Shown here: one piece after another, positions 1 through 8,819 of the stretch
Numbering within the stretch: position 1 is the stretch's first letter
Layout of the letters: every line of letters starts with the position of its first letter
From: Azophilus sp965116165
GTDB lineage: Bacteria; Pseudomonadota; Gammaproteobacteria; Pseudomonadales; Azotimanducaceae
NCBI GenBank assembly: GCA_965116165.1
Contig: OZ220484.1
Span: 1,736,001-1,800,000 of the forward strand
Direction of reading: 5' to 3'
DNA length: 64,000 nt
Notes under the pieces: generated by a model
What the model was told of the DNA's origin: nothing
Databases searched by the model: none
What the model saw: the letters and a program-made list of their open reading frames with translations, nothing else
Translations under genes and position numbers: made by a program

Positions 1-2
1 GT

Positions 3-179
3 GAAGCCGTGACCACTGTGCGAGGACAACGCAAGTATGCCGTACTCAACTTCGATACCTACAACAAACTATGTGAATGCGAACTGGATATCGCCCTGCG
101 GGAGGCTCGTAGCGATATAGCCAAGGGCAACTACAGTGCTGAGTGTGTGGAGGGGCACATGAAGCGAGTGCTGGCCTAA
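3..179 (+). CDS. Phd/YefM-type antitoxin, C-terminal part (5' end outside window)
   Basis: The first 58 readable codons form an open frame ending in TAA at 177-179. The protein begins EAVTTVRGQRKYAVLNF and ends HMKRVLA, which matches the C-terminal half of Phd/YefM antitoxins (a beta strand of the type TVRG-x-Y-VL followed by a D-x-YNKL helix). Family knowledge: such proteins neutralise a RelE/Doc-type toxin and autorepress their operon. No toxin gene follows; the next bases are the remnant of an unrelated oxidoreductase and then a gene on the other strand. The toxin may lie upstream, outside the window, or be lost. The call rests on a partial sequence. Confidence 0.6.
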   Translation, partial: EAVTTVRGQRKYAVLNFDTYNKLCECELDIALREARSDIAKGNYSAECVEGHMKRVLA

Positions 180-186
180 TTCTATG

Positions 187-276
187 CGCGCCGACAGGAA
201 GTACGAAAGCACGGGGTTCGCCACGCCCACCGGCGGGGTGGAGCTGTAATCGACGGTGCTCGAAGAACTCGGCCTG
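187..276 (+). pseudogene. Molybdopterin oxidoreductase remnant
   Basis: Only about 30 codons remain. The frame reads RKYESTGFATPTGGVEL, then TAA at 247-249, then STVLEELG. This matches the conserved stretch of DMSO-reductase-family molybdopterin enzymes of the form F-x-TP-(S/T)-G-x-VELYSTVLEELGYDPLP, with the expected Tyr codon changed to a stop. Nothing recognisable remains on either side: an antitoxin stop lies 7 bases upstream and the LysR gene ends 14 bases downstream. A short shared motif is the only evidence, but the match spans the stop codon on both sides. Confidence 0.5.
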
Positions 277-289
277 AGAAATCGCCCCG

Positions 290-1198
290 TCAGATATCGT
301 CGAGAGCGTTCTCCACCATGGTGCGGAACCACTGGTGTTCCGGGTCGTTGTCGAAGGAGCGGTTCCACATCAGACCGACTTCGAACTCCGGCATGTCGTA
401 GGGCAGTTCGAGCGCCTTGACATCCGCGTCGCCACCCAGAACTTCCACTACTTTCCCGGGCATGACCGAAATTACGTCGGAATGGCGCAACGCATAGAGC
501 AACGTCGTCAGCGTGGTGAACTCCGCAACCGAGGATAGCCGCAAGCCCCGCTCCTCGAGAAAAGTCTGCGTGCTGGATTTCAGGCCGCCGACCATGCCGG
601 GATTGAATTCCAGGTGTGTCGCCTCCAGCAACTGCGGCTCGGTTATCGAATCGCCGTACTTCCGCGACCCCGCCCACACGGCCACGACCAGACGGTCGGT
701 ATAGAGCGTCTGGAAATTCACCTGCTCCAGTTCGCGAAACGCACCGATAAACGGTGCAATCATCAGGTCGAGGTGGCCCGAACGAATCCGGTCCCGGGTG
801 TCCGAGGCGAGCTGGGTAAAGATCACCCGCGTGTACGGCGCCACGGGGTGAATCCGCGCAATGATCGGCCCGGCGATTCTCTGCAGGAGGAAATCCGTTG
901 TCGCCACCGTGAAGTGGCGTTGCAGTTTCTCCGGTTCGAAGTGCACCTCTTCAATGAGGCTTTCGATGCGCTGGATGATCTCTTCCACGGGTTCCAGCAA
1001 CCCTTCCGCGCGCCGGGTGGGTACCATGGCCCGCCCGGAGCGTACGAACAGTTCGTCCTCGAATGCCCAGCGCAACCGGCCCAGGGAGGCGCTCACCGCA
1101 GACTGGGTCAGGTTCAGTTTCTCGCCGACCTTGGTGGTGTTCGGTTCTTTCAGCAGTTCCCGCAGAACATACAGGAGATTGAGATCGATCCGGCGAAT
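290..1198 (-). CDS. LysR-family transcriptional regulator, probable ATT start
   Basis: The protein is about 302 residues, the usual LysR length. An N-terminal winged helix-turn-helix (DLNLLYVLRELL...TQSAVSASLGRLR, residues ~5-45, then VRSGRAMVPT) precedes a periplasmic-binding-like effector domain. The first ATG (1096) would cut off most of the HTH. In frame upstream there is no ATG, GTG or TTG before the stop; an ATT at 1198-1196 sits 5 bases after a strong GGGGAGGGG Shine-Dalgarno, so I infer a non-canonical ATT start. The gene lies 65 bases downstream of the monooxygenase gene on the same strand and probably controls that operon; its effector is unknown. Confidence 0.85.
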   Translation of the reverse strand: MRRIDLNLLYVLRELLKEPNTTKVGEKLNLTQSAVSASLGRLRWAFEDELFVRSGRAMVPTRRAEGLLEPVEEIIQRIESLIEEVHFEPEKLQRHFTVATTDFLLQRIAGPIIARIHPVAPYTRVIFTQLASDTRDRIRSGHLDLMIAPFIGAFRELEQVNFQTLYTDRLVVAVWAGSRKYGDSITEPQLLEATHLEFNPGMVGGLKSSTQTFLEERGLRLSSVAEFTTLTTLLYALRHSDVISVMPGKVVEVLGGDADVKALELPYDMPEFEVGLMWNRSFDNDPEHQWFRTMVENALDDI

Positions 1199-1263
1199 GA
1201 CGGCCCCTCCCCGCAGAGTTCACCAATCCATGGTACTCCTGGTTGCCGGTGGCGTCATCAGAC

Positions 1264-2412
1264 TCAGGCCTCCGGAAGCCGTGACGCCTCTCTCGCCTCG
1301 ATAGCTTCCGCAAAATTGGGCGCGAAGTTGCGCAGGCGCTCCTGGGGCATGCGCCCCGTGCGGTCCATGAAGTCTGCAATGAAATCGAGAATGGGCATGT
1401 CGAGCTTCTCCGGAAACCGCTCGTACCACTCATGGCTCAGCTTGCCGGCAATCATCAGTTTCCGCTTTCTCGGCCTGCCCTCTGCTTCGAACGCCGCCAA
1501 TGCCGCGGAAATGTCGTGCGATGACGCTTGCAGCGCATTCGCGAGGCCCAGAGCGTCTTCCATCGCCAGGCGAGTGCCCGAACCGATGGAATAATGCGCC
1601 CTGTACAGCGCATCGCCGATCAGGATCCGGTTGCCCGCCGACCAGCGATCGTTGACGACCGCCTCAAACTGCATCCAGTCCGACTTGTTCTCGACAAGCG
1701 GCCGACCTTCCAGCAGGTCATCGAAGGCCCGCTCGAACAGTGCCTTGCGCCCGGCGTCGGTCATCCGGTCCATGCCGAGTTCGTGCCAACTCCGCTCGTC
1801 GACCTCCGCGACGAAGGTCCACATCCGCGGCGTATAGGCATAGTAGTGCGCCACGATGCTGCCGCCCCCGTGGCGCCTGAAGCGCAGGCCGGACTCGTGC
1901 CTGGGGTGTTCGCAGCCGTACCATGCGAAGTAGTTGCCGCGCGTCTCGAAACGGGTGCCGAATGCCTCCGCGTGGAGCTTGCGAACCGTCGAGTTGGCGC
2001 CGTCGGCGCCGACGATGAGATCGCAGTCCGCAAAAGCTCCCAGGTCGTCGATGCGCACTTCGTAGCGCACATCAATTCCCAACTCCGCGCAGCGGCGTTC
2101 CAGCACCTTCAGAATATCCAGGCGCGTGATCATGCCATTCGGGCGGGAGAATTCCAGCGCGAACTCACCGCTGCAATTCTCGATGACCTGGGTGCCGGTG
2201 GGATACATCCGTCGCTCAAGCGCCCGCATGGTCCGCGGCTCGGCCTCGTTCAGCTTGTCGATCGCGGTCCTGGCCAACCCCACACCGAAGCCGTAGGTCG
2301 CATCCCCGGGATTCTGTTCCAGAACGAGAATGTCCTCGGCGGTGCCCCTGGATTTCAGGAGAATCGCCAGGAACATCCCGCAGGGCCCGCCACCCACAAT
2401 GCGTACTTTCAC
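1264..2412 (-). CDS. FAD-dependent aryl-CoA hydroxylase-like monooxygenase
   Basis: A 382-residue class A flavoprotein monooxygenase. It has the N-terminal dinucleotide fold (VRIVGGGPCGMFLA, residues 3-16), the GADGANSTVR segment that contacts FAD, and a C-terminal GDALYRAHYSIGSGTR segment in the position of the usual GDAAH motif. The central part (FAWYGCEHP) and the order of motifs resemble salicylyl-CoA/anthraniloyl-CoA monooxygenase N-terminal domains, so a CoA-activated aromatic acid is the inferred substrate. The GDA-L-YRAH variant of the flavin-binding motif is odd compared with its paralogue 2.4 kb upstream, which has GDAAHTVH. The gene is the fourth of a minus-strand operon with an adenylating ligase and a flavodoxin. 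Confidence 0.8.
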   Translation of the reverse strand: MKVRIVGGGPCGMFLAILLKSRGTAEDILVLEQNPGDATYGFGVGLARTAIDKLNEAEPRTMRALERRMYPTGTQVIENCSGEFALEFSRPNGMITRLDILKVLERRCAELGIDVRYEVRIDDLGAFADCDLIVGADGANSTVRKLHAEAFGTRFETRGNYFAWYGCEHPRHESGLRFRRHGGGSIVAHYYAYTPRMWTFVAEVDERSWHELGMDRMTDAGRKALFERAFDDLLEGRPLVENKSDWMQFEAVVNDRWSAGNRILIGDALYRAHYSIGSGTRLAMEDALGLANALQASSHDISAALAAFEAEGRPRKRKLMIAGKLSHEWYERFPEKLDMPILDFIADFMDRTGRMPQERLRNFAPNFAEAIEAREASRLPEA

Positions 2413-2447
2413 AGGGCGGCTCCCGGGACGTTGCGGCCAGGCGCCAC

Positions 2448-4127
2448 TCAGCCAGCCGCGCGTTGCGCGGCTTCGTTGCGCAGCATCTCTTCGATCATGG
2501 CTTTCAGCAACGGCTTGCTGGGCTTGCCGGAGTCGGTCTGCGGAAAGTCATCGACAACCTCGACCCGCTCGGGACACTTGTACCTGGCCATGCCCTCGCC
2601 GACCAGAAACTCCATGAGCCCTCCCACGCCCGGTGTCTCCGCAGCACCCGAGGGAATGACGAACGCGCAAGCCCGCTCGTCGTAGTCCGGGTCGGGCATG
2701 GCCACGATCAGAATGTCGCCCACCCCGGGGTGTCGGCGGGCGGCGTGCTCCACTTCCTCGCAGTTGATTTTCTCGCCGCCCCGGCTGACGATGTCCTTGA
2801 GCCTCCCTTCGAAGGAATAGTAGGTTTTTCCCTCGATTTCGTGAGCCGCCATCAGATCACCCGAACGGAAGAAGCCATCGCTGGTGAACACCTCGCGATT
2901 GCGCTCCCGCGCGTCGTAGTACCCGCAGAAGGTGTACGGCCCGCGGGAGATCATTTCGCCGATCTCTCCGGGCGCCACATCGTTCTCCGTGCCCGGCTCC
3001 ACGATCCGCACCTCGTCCCACTCGGATATCGGGCGACCGATCGTTTTGAATCGCGCTTCCTCCGGATCGGTGGGGCGGCCGAAGGCGATAAGCCCCTCGG
3101 TCATGCCGAACAGGTGCATTCCCCTGACCCCAAGGACTTCCTCGGTCCTGCGGGCGGAATTCGTGCTGAAAACGCCTTTCACCCGCTCTAGCGGCAACAG
3201 GTTCCGGGCACCGGCCTGCTGCATCCGGCTGAGCGCCGCGCCAACCACGCCGAAGTACGTGGGCTTGCGCTCCTGAATCAGCCGGAACACGGTGAACGGG
3301 TCTACCGAGGCCGTGACGACGGCCTCGCCGCCACGCAGCAGGGCCGGGAACACGATGCACACCATCGCCGCGTTGTGAATGACCTGCAGCGGCATGAAAG
3401 TCACGGTGGTCTCGTCGAAGTACTCCCAGTCCGCGAACGCCTGCATGTTGTAGAGATACTCGTTGCTGAAGCGGGGAATGATCTTGGGAATGCTGGTGGT
3501 GCCCCCGGACAACTGAAAGACGGTAACCTGGTACGGGTCGCGTTCGATCACTTCGATGCGAGCCCGGGCTGCTTCCCTATCCTTCGAAGCGATCATGGCA
3601 GCCATGTGCGGGAGATCGTCCGGTCCCTCGCCGCGAACCACCACCAGGTGCTGCATGGACGGCGTTTTCGCCGCGATGTCCCTAGCAAAGCCGACGAAAT
3701 CGAACCGCTCTTCGATGCCGATGAAGTGTGCCTTCGCGCCCGAGTGAGCGGCCAGATAGGAGATTTCGGCATCCCGGTGCGCCGCCAGCGTGCACACCGG
3801 TATCAGGTCGGCCTTCCAGCAGGCGATGATGGCGACGACGATCTCGATGCTGTTGACGACCTGGAATACGACCCGATCGAGGGGCTTGAGTCCCATTTCC
3901 AGCAACGCACCGGCAAAACAATCGGAGTCGTGATCGAGTTGCGCGAAGGTAATCTCCCCTTCCGGCGAGGATACGGCCACGCGGTCCGGCCATCGACCCA
4001 GCGCCAACATCAAGGCTTGCACCAGCGTTTCCTCACCCAATGGACCGTGCGTGACGTAGCGCTCGAGCGCTGCCTGCGTCGGATAAACGACCCCCGGCAT
4101 TGGGTTTCTGACACCAGGCATAGCCAT
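2448..4127 (-). CDS. AMP-forming aryl acid ligase (DhbE/EntE/salicylyl-AMP type)
   Basis: A 559-residue member of the ANL adenylating superfamily. The P-loop-like motif reads VFQLSGGTTSIPKIIPR (residues ~190-206), followed by FRSGDLM and the hinge/C-terminal region GRLKDIVSRGGEKINCEEVE, in which the core lysine region A10 is present near the end (TDSGKPSK). The first motif with SGGTT-x-PK-(I/L)-IPR is typical of 2,3-dihydroxybenzoate/salicylate-AMP ligases. Expected reaction: aromatic acid + ATP to acyl-AMP, then thioesterification. ATG at 4127 is preceded by AAGGA. It stands between the flavodoxin and the second monooxygenase, so it probably activates the substrate that the monooxygenases hydroxylate. 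The specific acid cannot be read from the sequence. Confidence 0.82.
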   Translation of the reverse strand: MAMPGVRNPMPGVVYPTQAALERYVTHGPLGEETLVQALMLALGRWPDRVAVSSPEGEITFAQLDHDSDCFAGALLEMGLKPLDRVVFQVVNSIEIVVAIIACWKADLIPVCTLAAHRDAEISYLAAHSGAKAHFIGIEERFDFVGFARDIAAKTPSMQHLVVVRGEGPDDLPHMAAMIASKDREAARARIEVIERDPYQVTVFQLSGGTTSIPKIIPRFSNEYLYNMQAFADWEYFDETTVTFMPLQVIHNAAMVCIVFPALLRGGEAVVTASVDPFTVFRLIQERKPTYFGVVGAALSRMQQAGARNLLPLERVKGVFSTNSARRTEEVLGVRGMHLFGMTEGLIAFGRPTDPEEARFKTIGRPISEWDEVRIVEPGTENDVAPGEIGEMISRGPYTFCGYYDARERNREVFTSDGFFRSGDLMAAHEIEGKTYYSFEGRLKDIVSRGGEKINCEEVEHAARRHPGVGDILIVAMPDPDYDERACAFVIPSGAAETPGVGGLMEFLVGEGMARYKCPERVEVVDDFPQTDSGKPSKPLLKAMIEEMLRNEAAQRAAG

Positions 4128-4203
4128 CGTTCCTTGGATTCAACGCGACTATTTTATGAAACGGAAACCGGGCCCGGATAACAAAAAGACCGGATACCAG
4201 ATA

Positions 4204-4779
4204 TCACTGCCGCCACTTCAGCACGATACGCGCAATGCGTTCGCCCAGCCACGCGGCTGTCCTGAGATCGCTTTCCGCGATCCCTTCGAGACCCTGGTCG
4301 GTATTCGACTGCGCCATCGCGCCCATCCAGCTTCCCAGGCGGTTCAGTTCCTCGGCGCTGCCTGTGCTGGCGTTGTTGCCGCCCGGCAAACCGAGCCCGG
4401 CCCAGATCATGCCATGCTGCATGGCGAACACGTTGAGCTGAATCAGGGTGTTGAGCTTGTCGCCGCTCTGATTGCCCGAATTGGTGAAACCCCCGGCGAT
4501 CTTGTCGCGCCAGCCCTGGGCCAGCCAGATGGGCGCCGTAGAGTCCATGAACTGTTTGAATGGCGCCGACACCGACCCCATATAGGTCGGGCAACCGAAG
4601 ATCATCCCATCCTGGGAAGCCAGCTCATCGAGCCGCTCGCGGGCGTCCTCGACGTAGATCAGCTCCGTATCCACGCCTTCCACCCGCCCGGCGCCATCCC
4701 GCACCGCTTTTGCCTGGTAGGAGGTGTGGCCCATGCCGCTGTGGAAAATGACGGCGACTTTCCTGTTGACCGATGACAT
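4204..4779 (-). CDS. Flavodoxin-like NAD(P)H:quinone oxidoreductase (WrbA-like)
   Basis: A 191-residue flavodoxin-fold protein. VAVIFHSGMGHTSYQA (residues ~8-23) is the FMN-phosphate loop, FGCPTYMGSVSAPFKQFMD the second FMN loop, and NSGNQSGDKLNTL the third; the order and spacing are those of WrbA and related NAD(P)H-dependent FMN reductases. Its ATG overlaps the TGA of the upstream monooxygenase by one base (TGATG), so translation is probably coupled. In this operon it could recycle the quinone made after aromatic hydroxylation or supply reduced flavin; both are inference. Confidence 0.8.
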   Translation of the reverse strand: MSSVNRKVAVIFHSGMGHTSYQAKAVRDGAGRVEGVDTELIYVEDARERLDELASQDGMIFGCPTYMGSVSAPFKQFMDSTAPIWLAQGWRDKIAGGFTNSGNQSGDKLNTLIQLNVFAMQHGMIWAGLGLPGGNNASTGSAEELNRLGSWMGAMAQSNTDQGLEGIAESDLRTAAWLGERIARIVLKWRQ

Positions 4780-5942
4780 CAGGCGCCTGTACCGATGTAT
4801 CTAGGCAGCGGAGCCGCCTCGTAACGGCGCACAAACTCCGGATCGGCCCTGCGCAAGCGCGCGTAATCGACCCTACCGGTACGGAGCATATAGCTGAAGG
4901 CCATGGTGACGGGATCGAAATGCAGACGGTGCTCCAGGGTCTCGTACCACCGGATACTCTGGATGGCGGCCCGTTGGAACAGGTCGGCGCCGAACTGACG
5001 GTTGGTGCGATAGTGGGCGAAGGCCGATTCAAGATCGGCGCCGTGCTCCCCGAAACCCTCGGCGAGAACCGACGCGTCGCGCATGCCCACCCGGGTTCCG
5101 GAACCAATGGAAGGATGCACGGTATGGGCCGCATCGCCGATCAGTACGACGTTGTCCGCCGACCAGCGCTCGTTCCTGACGATCGCCGGGTGGAATACCC
5201 GAACGGCCTGCGACAGCAGGGGCCTGCCGCCCAAGTACGAGGAAAAGATCTCCTCGAACTTCGCGTCCATCTCCTCCGGTGTCATGTCATCGAAGCCGCC
5301 TCGCTCCCAGGTCTCCGGGTTACACTCAATGGCGACGCCCGAACGGTCGGCGCGATACTGGTGGGTGTGCGCGATCACCAGCCCGATATCCGCCTGCTCG
5401 AAGATCATCAGCGCCGGGTCGAACGGGTGCTCGGTGCCGTACCAGGCGAATCGGTTGCGCTGCGGCTCCACGGTGGATCCGAACTTTTCCCGGTAGCGCG
5501 TCCTGACCGGGCTGTTGACCCCATCGGCACCGACGAGAACGTCCACGGCCCGCCGCAAGGACTCAACCTCCTCCACACGGGATTCGAAGTAAAGCTCGAC
5601 GCCCACTTCCTCGCAACGGCGCTGCAGGATATTCAGCAGCGTTATCCTGCCGATGGTCACGGCCTCGCTGCCGGATCCGGCATTGACCAGAACGGTTTCC
5701 CCGTTGTGGACGAATCCCATGGCGGAACCGGCGTGTGCCGCACCGACTATATCTTCCAGCACGGGTGGGTCGGTGCGCCCGATGAACTCAAGCGACTGGC
5801 CGAGCAACCCCACCCCGAACCCGTAGGTCGCATCGCACGCATTCTGCTCGAACAGCCGCACCCGCCAGCCGGGTTGCAACCGTTTCACCCTTCGGGCGAA
5901 AAACAGCCCGGCGGGCCCTCCGCCCACGACCGCAATATCCAT
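4779..5942 (-). CDS. FAD-dependent aryl-CoA hydroxylase-like monooxygenase, first gene of operon
   Basis: A paralogue of the gene at 1264-2412. Motifs are MDIAVVGGGPAGLFFARR at the N-terminus, VLVGADGVNSPVRTR, NRFAWYGTEHPFDP and GDAAHTVHPSIGSGTR. The FAWYGTEHPFDP...ECNPETWERGG region resembles the substrate domain of salicylyl-CoA 5-hydroxylase and 2-aminobenzoyl-CoA monooxygenase. I chose the ATG at 5942 because it begins directly with the Rossmann strand; a GTG at 5966 in frame would add 8 residues. The gene is divergent from the TonB receptor at 6287, and the shared spacer is the likely control region for the LysR at the operon's far end. Confidence 0.82.
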   Translation of the reverse strand: MDIAVVGGGPAGLFFARRVKRLQPGWRVRLFEQNACDATYGFGVGLLGQSLEFIGRTDPPVLEDIVGAAHAGSAMGFVHNGETVLVNAGSGSEAVTIGRITLLNILQRRCEEVGVELYFESRVEEVESLRRAVDVLVGADGVNSPVRTRYREKFGSTVEPQRNRFAWYGTEHPFDPALMIFEQADIGLVIAHTHQYRADRSGVAIECNPETWERGGFDDMTPEEMDAKFEEIFSSYLGGRPLLSQAVRVFHPAIVRNERWSADNVVLIGDAAHTVHPSIGSGTRVGMRDASVLAEGFGEHGADLESAFAHYRTNRQFGADLFQRAAIQSIRWYETLEHRLHFDPVTMAFSYMLRTGRVDYARLRRADPEFVRRYEAAPLPRYIGTGA

Positions 5943-6286
5943 AGATTCAATCCATCGGGCTTCCACTGTCTTGACCGCATGCTATCGGCCCTCCCCACTC
6001 AATGACGAATGAAACGATGCACTATCTGCAACCACCGCCGTTTGTGAAAACGCGCCCCGGCCAGCGAATCAATTTGAAGAGACTGTCGACCTGCGCGGCA
6101 ATTGCAGCGTTTACCCGATCATTGCATATAACGAAAGGCCCGATGACCTACCATCAAATCTCTCGCTAGATACTAGTGCCACAAATTGTTGGTCCGCGCC
6201 CGAGGCGTTGTCATATCGTGGCCGATCAAGCCCACTGCCGAATTCCGGTGGGTCCGGGTCGAACGAATTGAGTGAGATCGTAAGCA
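5943..6286. other. Divergent intergenic region, probable control region
   Basis: About 340 bases separate the minus-strand monooxygenase operon from the plus-strand TonB receptor. I see no gene. The stretch is lower in GC than its surroundings around 6080-6200 and is where promoters for both units and a LysR binding site would be expected. No clear T-N11-A pair could be singled out by eye. Confidence 0.4.
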
Positions 6287-8719
6287 ATGCACACTACACC
6301 CGCCTCCCGCATATCGCCGCGAAAACTCTCAATAGCCATTGTGGCTGTTTTGGCCATGCAAACCACCAACTCCCTGGGGCAGGCCCTGGAAGAGATCGTT
6401 GTCACGGCGACCAAACGGGAAGCCAGTCTTCAGGATGTGCCCGTTTCCGTGTCGGTCATGACCGGCGACCGGATCAGCGAGCAGGGCGCATTCTCGCTGG
6501 AAGACATTACTCAGTTCATCCCGCTGGTGAACATCACTGAGACATCGGGCAACGAAAAACTGTTCATTCGCGGCATCGGCACCTACGGCAACGCCGGGTT
6601 CGAGCAGTCTGTAGGTACGTTCGTCGACGGCGTCTATCGTGGGCGCGGCCAGGCTTCCCGGGCGGCCACCCTCGACCTGGCGCGCGTGGAAGTGTTGAAA
6701 GGCCCCCAGAATACACTTTTTGGAAAAAACACAATCGCCGGCGCCATCACCGTTACCAGCGCCGACCCCACCTCCGAGTTTGAAGGTTCTCTGCTGGCCA
6801 CGGCAGAGCCGGAGTTCGGCGGCTGGGGGACACAGTTGGTCCTGTCGGGGCCGCTGACGGATGGACTGAATGCCCGGCTGGCGCTCAGGGCCGATCAGAC
6901 CGACGGCTATTTCAACAACCGGACGATAGGTCGGGACGAACGGCAGGAAGACGAGTTTGTGGGTCGTCTTGGGCTCGAATGGCTCGCCAGCGACAACCTC
7001 CGGTTCCTGCTGAAGTGGGAACATGGAGAGCAGGATACGACCGGTCGTCAGAACAAGGTTGGCATCGCATCACCCACAGCCACATTCATATATCAGACCT
7101 TTGGCGATCCGAATTTCCAGGCGGGGCGGGATTACGACAAGTACCAGGATGGTGCGCTGCCTGGGCGTCCTTCGCAATTCGATGATGCGGAGTGGGATCT
7201 GGTGAGCCTGAACACCACCTGGAACATCGGCGACCATACGCTACAGTCGATCACCGGCTATATAGATGCCCAGGCGGGCAACGCTCTGGATCTGGACTTT
7301 GCACCGATCCAACTCATCGGCCAGCAGCGAAGCGAGGGCCACGAGCAGTTTACCCAGGAGTTTATTCTGACCTCACCCCAGGGTGGGGCAGTTGAGTGGC
7401 TGGCAGGATTTTTCTATCAGGACGAGGAGTTGCAGCGCTTGGGCGACCTGGACATTTTTCTTTCTGGAATCGCCCCATTGTTTGCCGGCAACCCACTCGA
7501 ACCGTTTGTGCGACTGGGATTTGGAGATGCCACGATGGTCCGCGAGTCCTCTCAGGACACCCAGACGGTTTCCGCGTTTGGCCAGGTTACCTGGAATGCG
7601 TCGGACAATCTGCGCTTCCTGGCCGGATTACGCTACTCCGAGGACGAGAAGATCCTGGACAAATCACTCGTAGTGGATGAATACCTCATTGAGGGCTACC
7701 GAACCTACCAAGGGTCGGTGAGCCTTCCAAACCAGGCCTTTTACGACCAGTTCCTTGGATTTGCCAGGGAACATTCCTTCGACAGCGCCGGTTTCTTTAT
7801 CTGCGACACGTTCTTTCAGTTGCCCGCGCCGGTTCCTGCCCAGACCTGCAACGTTGCGCCAGGCTTTGACAATGTACGCAAAGAAGACCACTGGACTGGC
7901 GACATAATCGTCCAGTACGACATCAATGACGACGCCATGCTCTACGCCAAGTGGGGCGCGGGTTACAAGGCGGGGGGATACGATGAAGCCAACCTCCTCG
8001 GTATACCGGAGGCGCAGGAATTCGAGGACGAAACGGTAAAAAGCATCGAGTTTGGCGCCAAGCTCGGACTGTGGGACGGCCGTGCCCGTCTGAATATCGC
8101 AGCATTTCGGAGTGCGTTCGAAGACCTGCAGGTCAGCGTCTTCGACGGCGTGGCCGGCTTTGAGGTAAGAAACGCGGCGGAGGCCACGAGCCAGGGTATC
8201 GAACTGGATGGCGAAGCGCTGCTGAGCGATTCGCTGACATTATACTTCGCCATGGTCTACCTCAACTCCGAATTTGACTCCTTCCCCGGCGCGCCCTGCC
8301 ACGCGGGACTGGCCGCCAGCTTTCCGGGGCCCGGCCCCTGTGTGGCGGATCTCGCCGATCAGAACACGCAGTTCGCACCCGATTTCTCAGCAAATCTGAC
8401 ACTCGATTACGACACTGCGATCACGGATTCGCTCGATCTGTCCTTGGGAATTGACGTGCAGCATTCGGGCGACTACTTCACAACCGGTGACAACGATCCG
8501 ATACTGGTCCAAGATTCCTTTACGAAGATCAACGCTCGCGTGGCGTTATCCGGCGCGGGAAACTGGAGCGTCGCTCTGCTTGGCAAAAACCTCACCGATG
8601 AAACGATTGCCAATGCGCCGGATGACATCCCGCTGGGCAACCTGGGGTTCGCGGGAAGTTACTTCTATTTCCTGGATCCGCCTCGAAGCTATGAGCTTCA
8701 GGCCACTTATCGTTTCTGA
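6287..8719 (+). CDS. TonB-dependent outer-membrane receptor
   Basis: An 810-residue receptor. A signal peptide (residues 1-~31, IAIVAVLAMQTTNSLGQA) is followed at once by a TonB box-like EEIVVTATKR, the plug domain (VPVSVSVMTGDRI; IRGIGTYGNAG; VEVLKGPQNTLFGKNTIAGAI) and a 22-strand barrel ending in the aromatic ...YELQATYRF. This class (iron-complex or large-substrate receptors with EEIVVTA boxes) is common in marine gammaproteobacteria and sphingomonads that take up aromatics, steroids or glycans. It is divergent from the aromatic monooxygenase operon and followed by a sulfatase, so uptake of an organic, possibly sulfated, substrate is a reasonable inference; iron-siderophore uptake is the alternative. 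Confidence 0.9.
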   Translation: MHTTPASRISPRKLSIAIVAVLAMQTTNSLGQALEEIVVTATKREASLQDVPVSVSVMTGDRISEQGAFSLEDITQFIPLVNITETSGNEKLFIRGIGTYGNAGFEQSVGTFVDGVYRGRGQASRAATLDLARVEVLKGPQNTLFGKNTIAGAITVTSADPTSEFEGSLLATAEPEFGGWGTQLVLSGPLTDGLNARLALRADQTDGYFNNRTIGRDERQEDEFVGRLGLEWLASDNLRFLLKWEHGEQDTTGRQNKVGIASPTATFIYQTFGDPNFQAGRDYDKYQDGALPGRPSQFDDAEWDLVSLNTTWNIGDHTLQSITGYIDAQAGNALDLDFAPIQLIGQQRSEGHEQFTQEFILTSPQGGAVEWLAGFFYQDEELQRLGDLDIFLSGIAPLFAGNPLEPFVRLGFGDATMVRESSQDTQTVSAFGQVTWNASDNLRFLAGLRYSEDEKILDKSLVVDEYLIEGYRTYQGSVSLPNQAFYDQFLGFAREHSFDSAGFFICDTFFQLPAPVPAQTCNVAPGFDNVRKEDHWTGDIIVQYDINDDAMLYAKWGAGYKAGGYDEANLLGIPEAQEFEDETVKSIEFGAKLGLWDGRARLNIAAFRSAFEDLQVSVFDGVAGFEVRNAAEATSQGIELDGEALLSDSLTLYFAMVYLNSEFDSFPGAPCHAGLAASFPGPGPCVADLADQNTQFAPDFSANLTLDYDTAITDSLDLSLGIDVQHSGDYFTTGDNDPILVQDSFTKINARVALSGAGNWSVALLGKNLTDETIANAPDDIPLGNLGFAGSYFYFLDPPRSYELQATYRF

Positions 8720-8819
8720 ATGCAACGCGATTAGTGACGTTGGGTGGGCCAACCACACAGCTTTCGGTTGTGCCCGCTCAGTTTTGCCTTGTGGCGGTTG
8801 GTGTCCTGTCGAGCGCGGC

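Noticed and set aside
8451..8819. Upstream extension of the sulfatase frame
   Set aside because: It overlaps the 3' end of the TonB receptor gene in another frame, and the lipoprotein signal starts at 8820.
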